Shown here in pieces: positions 8,433-17,042 of a stretch of DNA of 64,000 nt. Within the stretch, counting starts at the first letter, position 1; each line of letters begins with the position of its first letter. Source of the DNA: CAVWDI01 sp963793095 (GTDB lineage Bacteria; Chloroflexota; Anaerolineae; Anaerolineales; UBA4823); NCBI GenBank assembly GCA_963793095.1, contig CAWBYY010000002.1, forward strand, positions 1,178,001-1,242,000, given 5' to 3'. Under the pieces are notes generated by a model that had not been told where the DNA came from, ran no database searches, and saw only the letters and a list, made by a program, of their open reading frames with translations. The position numbers and the translations under genes were made by a program.

Positions 8433-10082
8433 ATGTTGACAAAATATATCTTTATCACAGGGGGTGTGGTTAGTTCTGTAGGAAAAGGGGTGAGCTCAGC
8501 CGCCCTGGGACTTATATTGAAAGAACGTGGCCTGGAGGTTGGGGTTCAGAAATTGGATCCCTATATCAATGTCGATCCGGGTACTATGAGCCCTTACCAG
8601 CATGGCGAAGTCTTTGTGCTTGACGATGGAGCAGAGACTGATCTTGATTTAGGACACTATGAACGGTTTATTGATATCCGGTTAAATCGAGTATGCAATG
8701 TGACAACCGGTCAGGTTTATGCCGAGGTTATTTCAAAAGAGAGGCGGGGCGATTATTTGGGAGGCACTATCCAGGTTATCCCACATATAACAAACGAGAT
8801 AAAACACAGGATAGGATTAGTGGCTAAGACAACCGGCGCGGAAATTGTCCTGGTGGAAATTGGAGGCACTGTAGGTGATATCGAATCTCTGCCTTTCCTT
8901 GAAGCATTGAGGCAAATGAGAACAGATCTCGGCCGAGAGAACTGCATGTACATTCATGTAACCTGGCTGCCAAGGATCGGAGCAACTGGAGAATTAAAAA
9001 CCAAACCAACCCAGCATTCGGTCAGAGAATTACGTTCTATCGGTATTTCTCCTGATATGATCATCGCCCGGACCGACTTCCCGGTATCGGAAGAAGTCCG
9101 CGAAAAAATTGCCCTTTTTTGCGATGTAGAGCCAAGGGCAGTCATTCCGCTGATGACTGCACCGATCCTGTATGAAGTACCTCTCCTCCTCGAAGAGCAT
9201 AACATCGGAGAAATAATTGTTGAAAGATTGGGTTTAATCCCGAAGAAATCCCCTGATTGGCGTGACTGGCAGAGTTTAATAGCGAAAGTCGGGCAAACAA
9301 AACCCAAGGTGAATATAGCATTAGTAGGCAAATATGTTGAACTGCATGATGCATATTTCAGCGTCAGGGAAGCATTAGATCATGCTGCACTAGCGCTTGG
9401 AGTCGAAATCAATTTAATATGGATTCACTCGGCTGAGTTAGAAAGGAAACGCCTTTGGGAAAAAGTATATGAAGCAGATGGAATTGTTGTTCCGGGTGGA
9501 TTTGGAGATCGTGGGATTGAAGGGAAAATTCAGGCGATACGGTATGCTCGCGAGGAAAATGTTCCTTATCTTGGATTATGTTTAGGGATGCAGTTAATGG
9601 TTGTCGAATTTGCCAGGCATATTTTGAACAGCGAAGAACCAAATTCGACTGAATTCGACAGGTCAACAAAATATCCGGTTATCGATTTGATGCCAGATCA
9701 AAGATCAATCTCTGATCTCGGCGGTACCATGAGGCTGGGATTGTATCCATGTCAGTTACAACCCGGCACCCGGGCATTTAATGCATACCAGCAGGATAGT
9801 GTTGAAGAAAGGCACAGGCATCGCTTTGAATTAAACAATACTTTTCGGGATACTCTAATTAAAGGTGGAATGGTTTTTTCTGGGATATCTCCCGACAATT
9901 TTTTGGTTGAAATCGCTGAAATTTCAGATCATCCGTTTATGTTGGGAACACAGTTTCACCCCGAATTTTTATCTCGTCCAAACCGCCCGCATCCTTTGTT
10001 TGTCGCTTTTTTAGAGGCAGTTTGCCAGAAGGTCGATCTTGTCAGGAAAAAAGTTTCTAGTGAACACGTTAGCAGTGTGTAA
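8433..10082 (+). CDS. pyrG: CTP synthase
   Basis: The 549-residue protein makes CTP from UTP, ATP and glutamine. The N-terminal amidoligase domain starts with YIFITGGVVSSVGKGVSSAA, including the P-loop, and has the metal/UTP site around LDPYINVDPGTMSPYQHGE. The C-terminal class I glutaminase has the nucleophile Cys in LGLCLGMQLMVVE and the catalytic His/Glu in GTQFHPEFLSRP. The length matches the family. It stands alone on the plus strand, about 140 bases before eno, with a small hairpin just before its ribosome site. Confidence 0.98.
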   Translation: MLTKYIFITGGVVSSVGKGVSSAALGLILKERGLEVGVQKLDPYINVDPGTMSPYQHGEVFVLDDGAETDLDLGHYERFIDIRLNRVCNVTTGQVYAEVISKERRGDYLGGTIQVIPHITNEIKHRIGLVAKTTGAEIVLVEIGGTVGDIESLPFLEALRQMRTDLGRENCMYIHVTWLPRIGATGELKTKPTQHSVRELRSIGISPDMIIARTDFPVSEEVREKIALFCDVEPRAVIPLMTAPILYEVPLLLEEHNIGEIIVERLGLIPKKSPDWRDWQSLIAKVGQTKPKVNIALVGKYVELHDAYFSVREALDHAALALGVEINLIWIHSAELERKRLWEKVYEADGIVVPGGFGDRGIEGKIQAIRYAREENVPYLGLCLGMQLMVVEFARHILNSEEPNSTEFDRSTKYPVIDLMPDQRSISDLGGTMRLGLYPCQLQPGTRAFNAYQQDSVEERHRHRFELNNTFRDTLIKGGMVFSGISPDNFLVEIAEISDHPFMLGTQFHPEFLSRPNRPHPLFVAFLEAVCQKVDLVRKKVSSEHVSSV

Positions 10083-10225
10083 AAATAAAACTTATGAATT
10101 GATGAGATACTGAATATTCGTATGAGACAAAGCTGGTTTATACTTTGGTATAGGTTTGAAGATTGAATACAACATCCTTGAATATTCTGGATGAAGTTGT
10201 AAAACTAAATATTGAGGTGTAAGAA

Positions 10226-11515
10226 ATGGAAACTATTATTGAAGATGTTATTGGGCGGGAAATTCTGGATTCCAGAGGCAATCCAACCGTTGAAGTGGAC
10301 GTTTTTCTTTTAAATGGCAGTTTTGGAAGAGCTGCAGTACCCTCTGGCGCATCTACCGGAGTGCATGAAGCGCTTGAACTCAGGGATGGTGATGGCTCCA
10401 GATACCTGGGAAAAGGTGTGCAGGATGCAGTTGCCAATGTAAATGAAAAAATTGCCGACCACTTAATTGGGTGGGATTCAGTTGACCAAAAGGGGATCGA
10501 CAGCGCTTTGTTGGAATTGGATGGAACTCCAAATAAGTCTAACCTTGGCGCAAATGCAATACTGGGCACCAGCCTGGCAGTTGCTAAAGCGGCTGCCCAT
10601 TCATTAGGACTGCCGTTGTACCGTTATATTGGAGGTGTATTTGCACACGTATTACCAGTTCCCATGATGAATATTCTCAATGGCGGCGCCCATACGGGAT
10701 GGCAGTCGACAGATGCTCAGGAATTTATGGTTATGCCGCTCGGTGCTGAATCATTTGCAGAGGGATTGCGCTGGGGGGCTGAGATATATCATGCCTTGAA
10801 AGGGGTGTTGAAAAGCCGTGGGTATACAGCTCTGGTGGGTGATGAAGGTGGATATGCGCCGGCATTAGCAGCAAATTCAGAAGCGGTAGAAGTAATCCTG
10901 GATGCTGTTGAAAAGGCAGGATATAAAGCCGGAGAACAGGTTGCGATTGCGCTTGATCCTGCTGCTTCTGAGTTCTACGAAGAAGATTCCGGTCTTTACA
11001 ATTTGCGTAAAGAAGGTAAAAAGCTGAATAGTGAGGAGATGGTGGCTTTCTGGAAATCCTGGGTTGAGCAGTACCCGATTGTGTCCATTGAAGACGGTTT
11101 GGCTCAGGACGATTGGTCCGGATGGAAACTGATGGTAGAGGAAATTGGGGGAAAAGTTCAGATTGTCGGGGACGATCTGCTGGTTACCAATCCGGAACGG
11201 GTGAAACGCGCTATTAAGGATAAAGCTGCGAATGCCCTGCTGGTAAAACTGAACCAGATTGGATCCTTAACTGAAACGATCGAAGCGGTTGAAATCTGCC
11301 ATCGGGCAGGCTGGAAAGCAGTCACTTCTCACCGGTCGGGTGAAACTGAGGATAATACAATTGCTGATCTGGCAGTCGCTTTAAATATGGGACAGATAAA
11401 AACAGGCGCTCCCGCACGTTCTGACCGGGTTGCGAAGTACAACCAATTATTGAGGATTGAGGCAGGGTTAGGTGAAAACGCTGAGTATGCCGGATGGCAG
11501 GCGTTGAAGAAATAG
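10226..11515 (+). CDS. eno: Enolase
   Basis: The 429-residue protein interconverts 2-phosphoglycerate and phosphoenolpyruvate. Family blocks are GREILDSRGNPTVEVDV, the flexible loop FGRAAVPSGASTGVHEA, LVGDEGGYAP with the catalytic Glu, SIEDGLAQDDW and VGDDLLVTNP as magnesium ligands, LLVKLNQIGSLTETI with the catalytic Lys, and SHRSGETEDNTIADL near the C-terminus. In the substrate loop it reads GGAHTGWQSTDAQEF, where many enolases have GGAHADNNVDIQEF. This is a local variation, not loss of a catalytic residue. GAGGTG precedes the ATG, and a strong terminator follows at 11543-11588. Confidence 0.98.
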   Translation: METIIEDVIGREILDSRGNPTVEVDVFLLNGSFGRAAVPSGASTGVHEALELRDGDGSRYLGKGVQDAVANVNEKIADHLIGWDSVDQKGIDSALLELDGTPNKSNLGANAILGTSLAVAKAAAHSLGLPLYRYIGGVFAHVLPVPMMNILNGGAHTGWQSTDAQEFMVMPLGAESFAEGLRWGAEIYHALKGVLKSRGYTALVGDEGGYAPALAANSEAVEVILDAVEKAGYKAGEQVAIALDPAASEFYEEDSGLYNLRKEGKKLNSEEMVAFWKSWVEQYPIVSIEDGLAQDDWSGWKLMVEEIGGKVQIVGDDLLVTNPERVKRAIKDKAANALLVKLNQIGSLTETIEAVEICHRAGWKAVTSHRSGETEDNTIADLAVALNMGQIKTGAPARSDRVAKYNQLLRIEAGLGENAEYAGWQALKK

Positions 11516-11542
11516 ATATTAAGCTAAATTTGTGAACAATGA

Positions 11543-11588
11543 AAAAAATACCCTGGTAAGAACGCGAACAAAAAACCAGGGTTTTTTC
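11543..11588 (+). terminator. Rho-independent terminator after eno
   Basis: The arms TACCCTGG and CCAGGGT pair across a loop of about 19 bases and are extended by A/T pairs, followed by a run of six T (11582-11587). This is a classical intrinsic terminator placed about 30 bases after the enolase stop codon. It separates eno from radC. Confidence 0.85.
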
Positions 11589-11700
11589 TAATCTGATAAA
11601 GGAAAGATATCCTCGTAAATCATTAACTGCTCAAACCATTCTATTCAGTGATTGGTTTTTGTTTTATATTGAATTAAAACGAACCCAAAAAGGATGAATC

Positions 11701-12402
11701 GTGGATAATAATAATATGAGATATCGAATCACTGATTTACAAAAATCAGAACGCCCGCGGGAGAGGTTAGCTAAACAGGGAGCAGAAAGCCTTTCGGATG
11801 CTGAACTTCTAGCGATATTATTAAGAACGGGTACTCAAGGGGAAAATGCTGTTCAGATTGGGACCCGGCTGATAAACACATTTGACGGGTTAAAGGGCTT
11901 ACGCCGGGCCGCTTATGAAGAGGTTTGTCAGCAAAGGGGAATCGGACCTGCGAAGGCAGCCCAAATTAAAGCTGCGATTGAACTGGCAAGCCGGTTGAAT
12001 TCACTTGAAACAGAACAGAGACAAACAATCCACAGCCCACAGGATGCTGCAAATTATGTTACCCATGAGATGTCCGGTCTTGAAAAAGAGGAATTATGGG
12101 TGATTATATTGGATACAAGGAATCGGGTTATCAAGTACGAGAAACTTTACCGCGGGTCAATAAATTCTTCCCAGGTCAGAGTTGCGGAATTATTCACAAA
12201 TGCTATTAAGCTTAATGCAGCAGGCATCATCGTCGTACATAACCATCCCAGTGGAGATCCAACACCAAGCACAGAAGATATCACCCTAACCAGATCAATT
12301 GTGGATGCGGGTAGGATTCTGGATATTGAGGTATTGGATCATATTATCATTGGTGGAAAGGAACACGTTTCTTTAAAAGAGCGCGGATTAGGATTCAGGT
12401 AA
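11701..12402 (+). CDS. radC: RadC/DUF2466-family JAB domain protein
   Basis: The 233-residue protein belongs to the RadC family. The N-terminal helix-hairpin-helix region contains SLSDAELLAILLRTGTQGE and RGIGPAKAAQIKAAIELA. The C-terminal MPN/JAB domain carries the metal motif HNHPSGDPTPSTED. The family was once linked to DNA repair, but its role remains unsettled. The GTG start at 11701 has AAAGGA about 6 bases upstream; an in-frame ATG lies 15 bases later. It is followed by a convergent gene only 13 bases after its stop. Confidence 0.93.
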   Translation: MDNNNMRYRITDLQKSERPRERLAKQGAESLSDAELLAILLRTGTQGENAVQIGTRLINTFDGLKGLRRAAYEEVCQQRGIGPAKAAQIKAAIELASRLNSLETEQRQTIHSPQDAANYVTHEMSGLEKEELWVIILDTRNRVIKYEKLYRGSINSSQVRVAELFTNAIKLNAAGIIVVHNHPSGDPTPSTEDITLTRSIVDAGRILDIEVLDHIIIGGKEHVSLKERGLGFR

Positions 12403-12415
12403 AAGTTTATCCTGG

Positions 12416-12706
12416 TTAATAAGAGGTACTTCTAACCTTAAATTCTGTAAATTCGTCAGAACTTTCCAGCCATTCAACATTGAGGTTTGTTACATTTGCC
12501 CCGCTGGGTCCTCTTTTTATTAATGAAAGGAATGATTCCAGGTTATTCTTTTCACCTTGAGCCATAACCTCTACAGTTCCGTCCCATCGATTCCTGACCC
12601 AGCCTGTGATATCCAGACCATTTGCTTTCCCCTGCACGAAGTATCTAAAACCAACTCCTTGCACCCTGCCGCTGATAATAGCATGAAAGTTTTTCTCAAC
12701 AGGCAT
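12416..12706 (-). CDS. acyP: Acylphosphatase
   Basis: The 96-residue protein has the whole acylphosphatase signature. HAIISGRVQGVGFRYFVQGKA contains the phosphate-binding loop and catalytic Arg, and ITGWVRNRWDGTVEVMAQG contains the catalytic Asn and second signature. It hydrolyses the carboxyl-phosphate bond of acyl phosphates. The size is normal for the family. It converges with radC and lies about 80 bases upstream of the end of no other gene in its direction, so it may be monocistronic. Confidence 0.95.
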   Translation of the reverse strand: MPVEKNFHAIISGRVQGVGFRYFVQGKANGLDITGWVRNRWDGTVEVMAQGEKNNLESFLSLIKRGPSGANVTNLNVEWLESSDEFTEFKVRSTSY

Positions 12707-12789
12707 ATACCCTCCAACTTTTATAAGTGCACATCAAATACGATATTGGTTATTGTTTTTTGATAATTAACTGAACATTGCGTTACTGT

Positions 12790-13701
12790 TTACGCTCCTA
12801 AAAACGCAAGAATTGGTGTTAATGTTAATGGACTGACTAGAGTTGATGTAAATACTACGGCTGTAACAAATGATGGATCAAGCTCGTATTCAGTAGATAA
12901 TACTGTGGTAAACACAGCGGTAGGCATTCCTGCGACGGTAACTAATGCGACCCGAGCGGGACCGAATATTCCGAATATTGTTGCTAATAAAAGCGCAACT
13001 GCTGGGCTAACTAATAATCTTAAACTGACAGCAAGAATTAACGGTATTGAGATTCCGGACAGACGAACATGGGCTAATTGCATCCCCAGGAGAATAAGCA
13101 TTGATGGAATAGAGGCATCGCCCAATAAAGTAATTGTACGGTCAAGGAAAGTTGGAATTTCCCATCCTGTAAAAATAATAATAAAAGCGAACACAATAGC
13201 GTAAATAGCTGGTAATTTAAGCAGATTGATAATACTGTTTTTTATACTGGCTGATCCTGTCGATGCGATGAGTATACCGATCGTGTATGTAAAAATGACC
13301 ATTGTTACGAAGTAAACACTGGCATACCCAAGTGCAGATTCCCCAAAGGCAAAAAGGACTACTGGTAATCCGTAGTTGCCAGCATTCATAAACATGGAGG
13401 TCAACAATATCCCTGAAGATAGTGTTCGGTTCAATCTGAATATACGGGTGATTATAAAAGCGATTATTCCGACAATCAACATTGTTGAACCGATTAATAA
13501 CATCGAACGAAGAATATCATTGTTGTTCAGGTTGTTTTTTGTCAGCAGTGTGAACAATAAACTTGGTGCGAAGATATAAAATATGACCTGTGAAATTGGA
13601 CGGGGAGAAATTTTGAGATATTTAGATAGTAAAAAACCGGCGCCGGATGTCAGGAAAATTGGCAATAAATTGTTTATGAAAATTCGGAGAAGATCATTCA
13701 A
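12790..13701 (-). CDS. AEC-family (auxin efflux carrier-like) transporter
   Basis: The 303-residue protein is almost entirely hydrophobic, with about ten membrane segments in two halves of five. The N-terminal FLTSGAGFLLSKYLKISPRPISQVIFYIFAPSLL and the middle MFMNAGNYGLPVVLFAFGESAL are characteristic of the auxin efflux carrier/malonate transporter family (Pfam Mem_trans). Bacterial members export or import organic acids, and the substrate is unknown here. Its ATG overlaps the stop of the HEAT-repeat gene by 4 bases, so translation is probably coupled. Confidence 0.9.
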   Translation of the reverse strand: MNDLLRIFINNLLPIFLTSGAGFLLSKYLKISPRPISQVIFYIFAPSLLFTLLTKNNLNNNDILRSMLLIGSTMLIVGIIAFIITRIFRLNRTLSSGILLTSMFMNAGNYGLPVVLFAFGESALGYASVYFVTMVIFTYTIGILIASTGSASIKNSIINLLKLPAIYAIVFAFIIIFTGWEIPTFLDRTITLLGDASIPSMLILLGMQLAHVRLSGISIPLILAVSLRLLVSPAVALLLATIFGIFGPARVALVTVAGMPTAVFTTVLSTEYELDPSFVTAVVFTSTLVSPLTLTPILAFLGA

Positions 13702-14717
13702 TCTTCATCATCCTCGAAAGAATTGAATATATCATGCTGGTCGTCAAGTGTTTCTTCAAAACTATCATCCGGGAAATCAAACAGGGGGAATAACTGGGCA
13801 TTGTTAATAAAAGCCAGGTTCTCAAGAGCCAATTCCAGTGCTTCGATTGATTGTTCGGAATCAGCTTCATTAATCAGGTCTTCGAACAGGCTTATTAATT
13901 CATCCCCGCCGACCTGAGATAACGCAACAATACTTACAAGTCTGGTCTCTTCATCTGGATCGTCAATTAAATCTATCAGTAACGGGGCAGATTCGGCGAT
14001 CTCCAATTCACCGGCAGCCCTGGCGGCTTCACAACGAATCATGGGGATTTTGTTATCAAGCATATTTATAATATGCGTATCCCAGTGATTGTCAGCAGAC
14101 CTTCCCATAGCAAACAGAGCACTCGCAATCCATTCTTTATTATCTGAATTGTAAGCGTTTTCAATCAATTGCCTGACTTCAGGGCGGCTTGAATACCCGA
14201 GCGACTCGAGTGCCTGCAGGCGAATAATTTGGGGAAGGTTTGATTGACACGAGTTGAGTAAATGCTGTTCGATTTCGCGTAATTTCTCCTTATTGATTGT
14301 TTCAATTTCACCAAGGTACACAAAGCGACCAAGCGCTCCAGCCGCCTCTGCCCGGACGTGTTCATCTCTGTCATTCAGATGTAAATTTATAAAGATATCA
14401 ACAAGGGAGGTATCTTCATAAATCCGAAGAGCTTTAATTGCCTGTAATCTTACCCCAGCGTTCTCATCTTCAATTGCAATTAAGCATAGCTCTTCGAATG
14501 AGAGCAAAGTATCTTTTTCACTCAAATCTGAAATGTCCTCCAATAAACCAAGCTTTCGCCAGAGAGCTAGATTAGGCCAGATTGAAGCAATTTTTTTCTG
14601 GTCAGCCGGCTCAAGGTCAGATAATCGATACAGGTTTACAGCAGGAAAAGGGTTGTCGTTATCCAGCAGATCATCTATAACCTGCTGAATAGGTATACTT
14701 GGTGTGTCAGCCATCAT
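13698..14717 (-). CDS. HEAT-repeat protein
   Basis: The 339-residue, strongly acidic protein consists mainly of HEAT/PBS-lyase-type helical repeats. Examples are GVRLQAIKALRIYEDTSLVD, HVRAEAAGALGRF, IIRLQALESLGYSSRPEV, MIRCEAARAAGELEIAES and ETRLVSIVALSQVGGDE. It ends in a low-complexity acidic tail rich in D and E (about residues 310-339). No catalytic motif is visible, so a scaffold or protein-binding role is likely. It overlaps the site-2 protease gene upstream by 11 bases and the AEC transporter gene downstream by 4. This three-gene coupling suggests a function at the membrane. Confidence 0.88.
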   Translation of the reverse strand: MMADTPSIPIQQVIDDLLDNDNPFPAVNLYRLSDLEPADQKKIASIWPNLALWRKLGLLEDISDLSEKDTLLSFEELCLIAIEDENAGVRLQAIKALRIYEDTSLVDIFINLHLNDRDEHVRAEAAGALGRFVYLGEIETINKEKLREIEQHLLNSCQSNLPQIIRLQALESLGYSSRPEVRQLIENAYNSDNKEWIASALFAMGRSADNHWDTHIINMLDNKIPMIRCEAARAAGELEIAESAPLLIDLIDDPDEETRLVSIVALSQVGGDELISLFEDLINEADSEQSIEALELALENLAFINNAQLFPLFDFPDDSFEETLDDQHDIFNSFEDDED

Positions 14718-15759
14718 TCTTGATAAAACAATTTACGGAAGCTGGATCGGATTTCAGAAAATCCTGGACATTGATGTAGATCAGCAAAAATAGCAACAGT
14801 GTAAAACCCACCATGTGTATCATATTCTCGTATTGAGTGGGTATTCGTTTCTTAAAAAAGATTTCTGGGAGTGTTAAAACTATCCGCCCACCGTCCAACG
14901 CCGGAATTGGAAACAGGTTCAATATACCTAAAGAGATTGAGATAGCCATAAAGAACCATAATGGGCTCTGTAAATACCGAAAGATATCAAACATTCCCTT
15001 ATATCCTAGCAATCTCCCTTCCTCAGGTGAAGCCTGTCCCTGAAGTAATCTCACGGGGAGTAGGAAAAGAGCCCGAATTTGTTCAAAAGTTGCACCAATC
15101 CCTCTAATAGTCGCAGTACCAATACTTACAGGTGTGGTTGGGTTAGTAATCCCAACTCCAATTGGGCCCTGGTTATCAGGATATTCGGTGCGTGGAGTGA
15201 TAACCACCTCTATCGTAGAATCACCTCGCTGGAGTAAAAAATTTGTTGGTTTGCCAAGATTTTCGATAATGAGCTCCTGTAACTTTTGAGAACTATCTAT
15301 ATTTTCTCCATTAACAGCTATGAATAAATCTCCTTCGCTCAGGTTCGCCTCTTGGGCAGGAGTGCCTGGTTCAATGTAATTAATTACAACTTTATCTGCT
15401 ATTGGATTGCCAATACTGTAAAAAAGAAAAATTCCCAGGATTATTCCTATAAACAGGTTCATAGCAGGCCCTGCAGATAATACTCCGAGTCTCACCCAGG
15501 GACTGGCAGCTGCCAACCCGCCTGGTACGGAAGGATCGTTTTCTCCTTTAGGTCTGACAAAACCACCAAGTGGTATCCAATTTAGAGAAAACAGCGTGCC
15601 TTTGAATGTAAATAGTTTAACTGCACGGGGAGGGAACCCAATTCCAAATTCATCTACTTCGACATTTAACAGCCGGGCTGCAATGAAATGACCCAGTTCA
15701 TGCAATAAGAGCAAAATGGCGATTCCTAATACAAACTGCACCAGTTGAATTGATAACAT
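14707..15759 (-). CDS. rseP: Site-2 intramembrane metalloprotease (RseP/M50 family)
   Basis: The 350-residue membrane protease has the zinc motif HELGH at residues 20-24, within the first membrane helix. The third zinc ligand is in the LDGGR motif (IPALDGGRIVL), and there is one PDZ domain between them (about residues 125-200, YIEPGTPAQEANLSEGDLFIAVNG). Four hydrophobic segments are visible. Family members cleave anti-sigma factors or other membrane proteins after a first cut. No anti-sigma gene is nearby, and the downstream partners are a HEAT protein and an AEC transporter. The isoprenoid genes dxr and uppS often neighbour rseP in other bacteria; here a mevalonate-type gene lies upstream instead. 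Confidence 0.93.
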   Translation of the reverse strand: MLSIQLVQFVLGIAILLLLHELGHFIAARLLNVEVDEFGIGFPPRAVKLFTFKGTLFSLNWIPLGGFVRPKGENDPSVPGGLAAASPWVRLGVLSAGPAMNLFIGIILGIFLFYSIGNPIADKVVINYIEPGTPAQEANLSEGDLFIAVNGENIDSSQKLQELIIENLGKPTNFLLQRGDSTIEVVITPRTEYPDNQGPIGVGITNPTTPVSIGTATIRGIGATFEQIRALFLLPVRLLQGQASPEEGRLLGYKGMFDIFRYLQSPLWFFMAISISLGILNLFPIPALDGGRIVLTLPEIFFKKRIPTQYENMIHMVGFTLLLFLLIYINVQDFLKSDPASVNCFIKNDG

Positions 15760-16033
15760 ATTTATTTCTTAGAAATTTCCTTATTAATGTAATAATATTT
15801 GATACTGATGATAAAACATGTAAGATTCTTCCAAAATAGAACAGGAAATCTCAGCCAGATATCACTTAAAAGGCGAGATGATTATACCTGACCTGTAAAA
15901 ATAACTACTGAATAACAGGGAAAGATTTTCTCTTTTTAACCCAATTCTAAGACTAAAACTATCTAGTACAGAAATGTATGTTTTGGGGGAAAAATGATCA
16001 ATAACGTATATTTCAAAAGAAGAATTGATTGGA

Positions 16034-17017
16034 TTATGACCGTTCAGTGCATTGGGCTGGACCGCCAGGATAGGAGCTAATAATATCAATCACTCCCGGG
16101 AGATTGTTTAAATTTGAGCAAACTTGCGATTTTGATTCTTTCAAGCAAATAACATGGACATTCGGACCAGCATCAATGGTATAGCAGACAGGAATACCTG
16201 TTCTTCTCATATTTATTACTTCATTAATTACAGTAATCGTGGTTGGGTGCCAGTAAATAGTTGAAGGATTGGAAGTCATTATTACTGCATGCATCATGTT
16301 GCTGTCTAATTCGACTATCGATGCGAACTGGTCAAAGTCTCTGGTGATTATTGCCTTCCGACAAATCTTTAACCGCTCAGGTGCTTGTTGGATTCGAACT
16401 GCTTGAAAAGGGCTTGATTGTGCAAAACTATGACCTTCTTTTGAACCAATAGATTTATGAGATTTACTGAGAATGACAATACAGTCGACAAGGCCCCAAT
16501 GGTCTGCTGGAGCGATAGATTTTGCATACGAAGACAGGTCGTCAGTTCCTGCTTGCCATTCAACAAATCCTTCTGGAATTGACCGGCATGCAGAACCCGA
16601 TCCCAACCTGGCCAGGCGCGATAATTCGCTTTCAGAAAGGTTAAGTCCAGCAGCACAGCAGGCTGCTAAACTGAGGGCGGCAAATGCTGATGCAGATGAA
16701 GCAATCCCTGTACCTGCCGGAAAATTATTCCGGCTGTGTACAACAGCACAGCATGAATTACCCGAGAATTCCCTTACTCTGTCAAGCAATCTGGTGACTC
16801 GTTGGAGCGCTTCCCCTTCTTGGGGTTTGTTTCCAAAGATTAAAACATCATCCTCCAGTTGATTATCAAATTCAACGGTTGTCTCGGTTTTTAAACCTTT
16901 TAAGTTCATTGAAATAGAGCCGTTAGAAGGGATATTCAGTTCCGGGATATGATTCCCCCAGTATTTTATAAAGGCGATATTCGGTGATGCTACTGCAGTG
17001 GCTGACCTGTTTTTCAT
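16034..17017 (-). CDS. mvaD: Diphosphomevalonate (or phosphomevalonate) decarboxylase
   Basis: The 327-residue GHMP-superfamily protein opens with the decarboxylase signature NIAFIKYWGN. Its ATP-binding GHMP motif is FPAGTGIASSASAFAALSLAA, the substrate-binding loop has GSGSACRSIPEGFVEWQAG with the catalytic Arg, and the catalytic Asp is in DAGPNVHV. The enzyme makes isopentenyl diphosphate or isopentenyl phosphate. Established work in Roseiflexus, another Chloroflexota genus, found a phosphomevalonate decarboxylase in this family, so substrate preference (mono- or diphosphate) cannot be assumed. No other mevalonate-pathway gene is in the window. A gap of 25 bases separates it from the unknown Rossmann protein upstream. 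Confidence 0.9.
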   Translation of the reverse strand: MKNRSATAVASPNIAFIKYWGNHIPELNIPSNGSISMNLKGLKTETTVEFDNQLEDDVLIFGNKPQEGEALQRVTRLLDRVREFSGNSCCAVVHSRNNFPAGTGIASSASAFAALSLAACCAAGLNLSESELSRLARLGSGSACRSIPEGFVEWQAGTDDLSSYAKSIAPADHWGLVDCIVILSKSHKSIGSKEGHSFAQSSPFQAVRIQQAPERLKICRKAIITRDFDQFASIVELDSNMMHAVIMTSNPSTIYWHPTTITVINEVINMRRTGIPVCYTIDAGPNVHVICLKESKSQVCSNLNNLPGVIDIISSYPGGPAQCTERS

Positions 17018-17042
17018 AACAAGTAATTATAAAAAATTGGGA

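Noticed and set aside
15862..16089. A 75-codon open frame between the rseP and mvaD genes
   Set aside because: It overlaps the end of mvaD in another frame and shows no motif. The gap contains no convincing terminator or RNA either.
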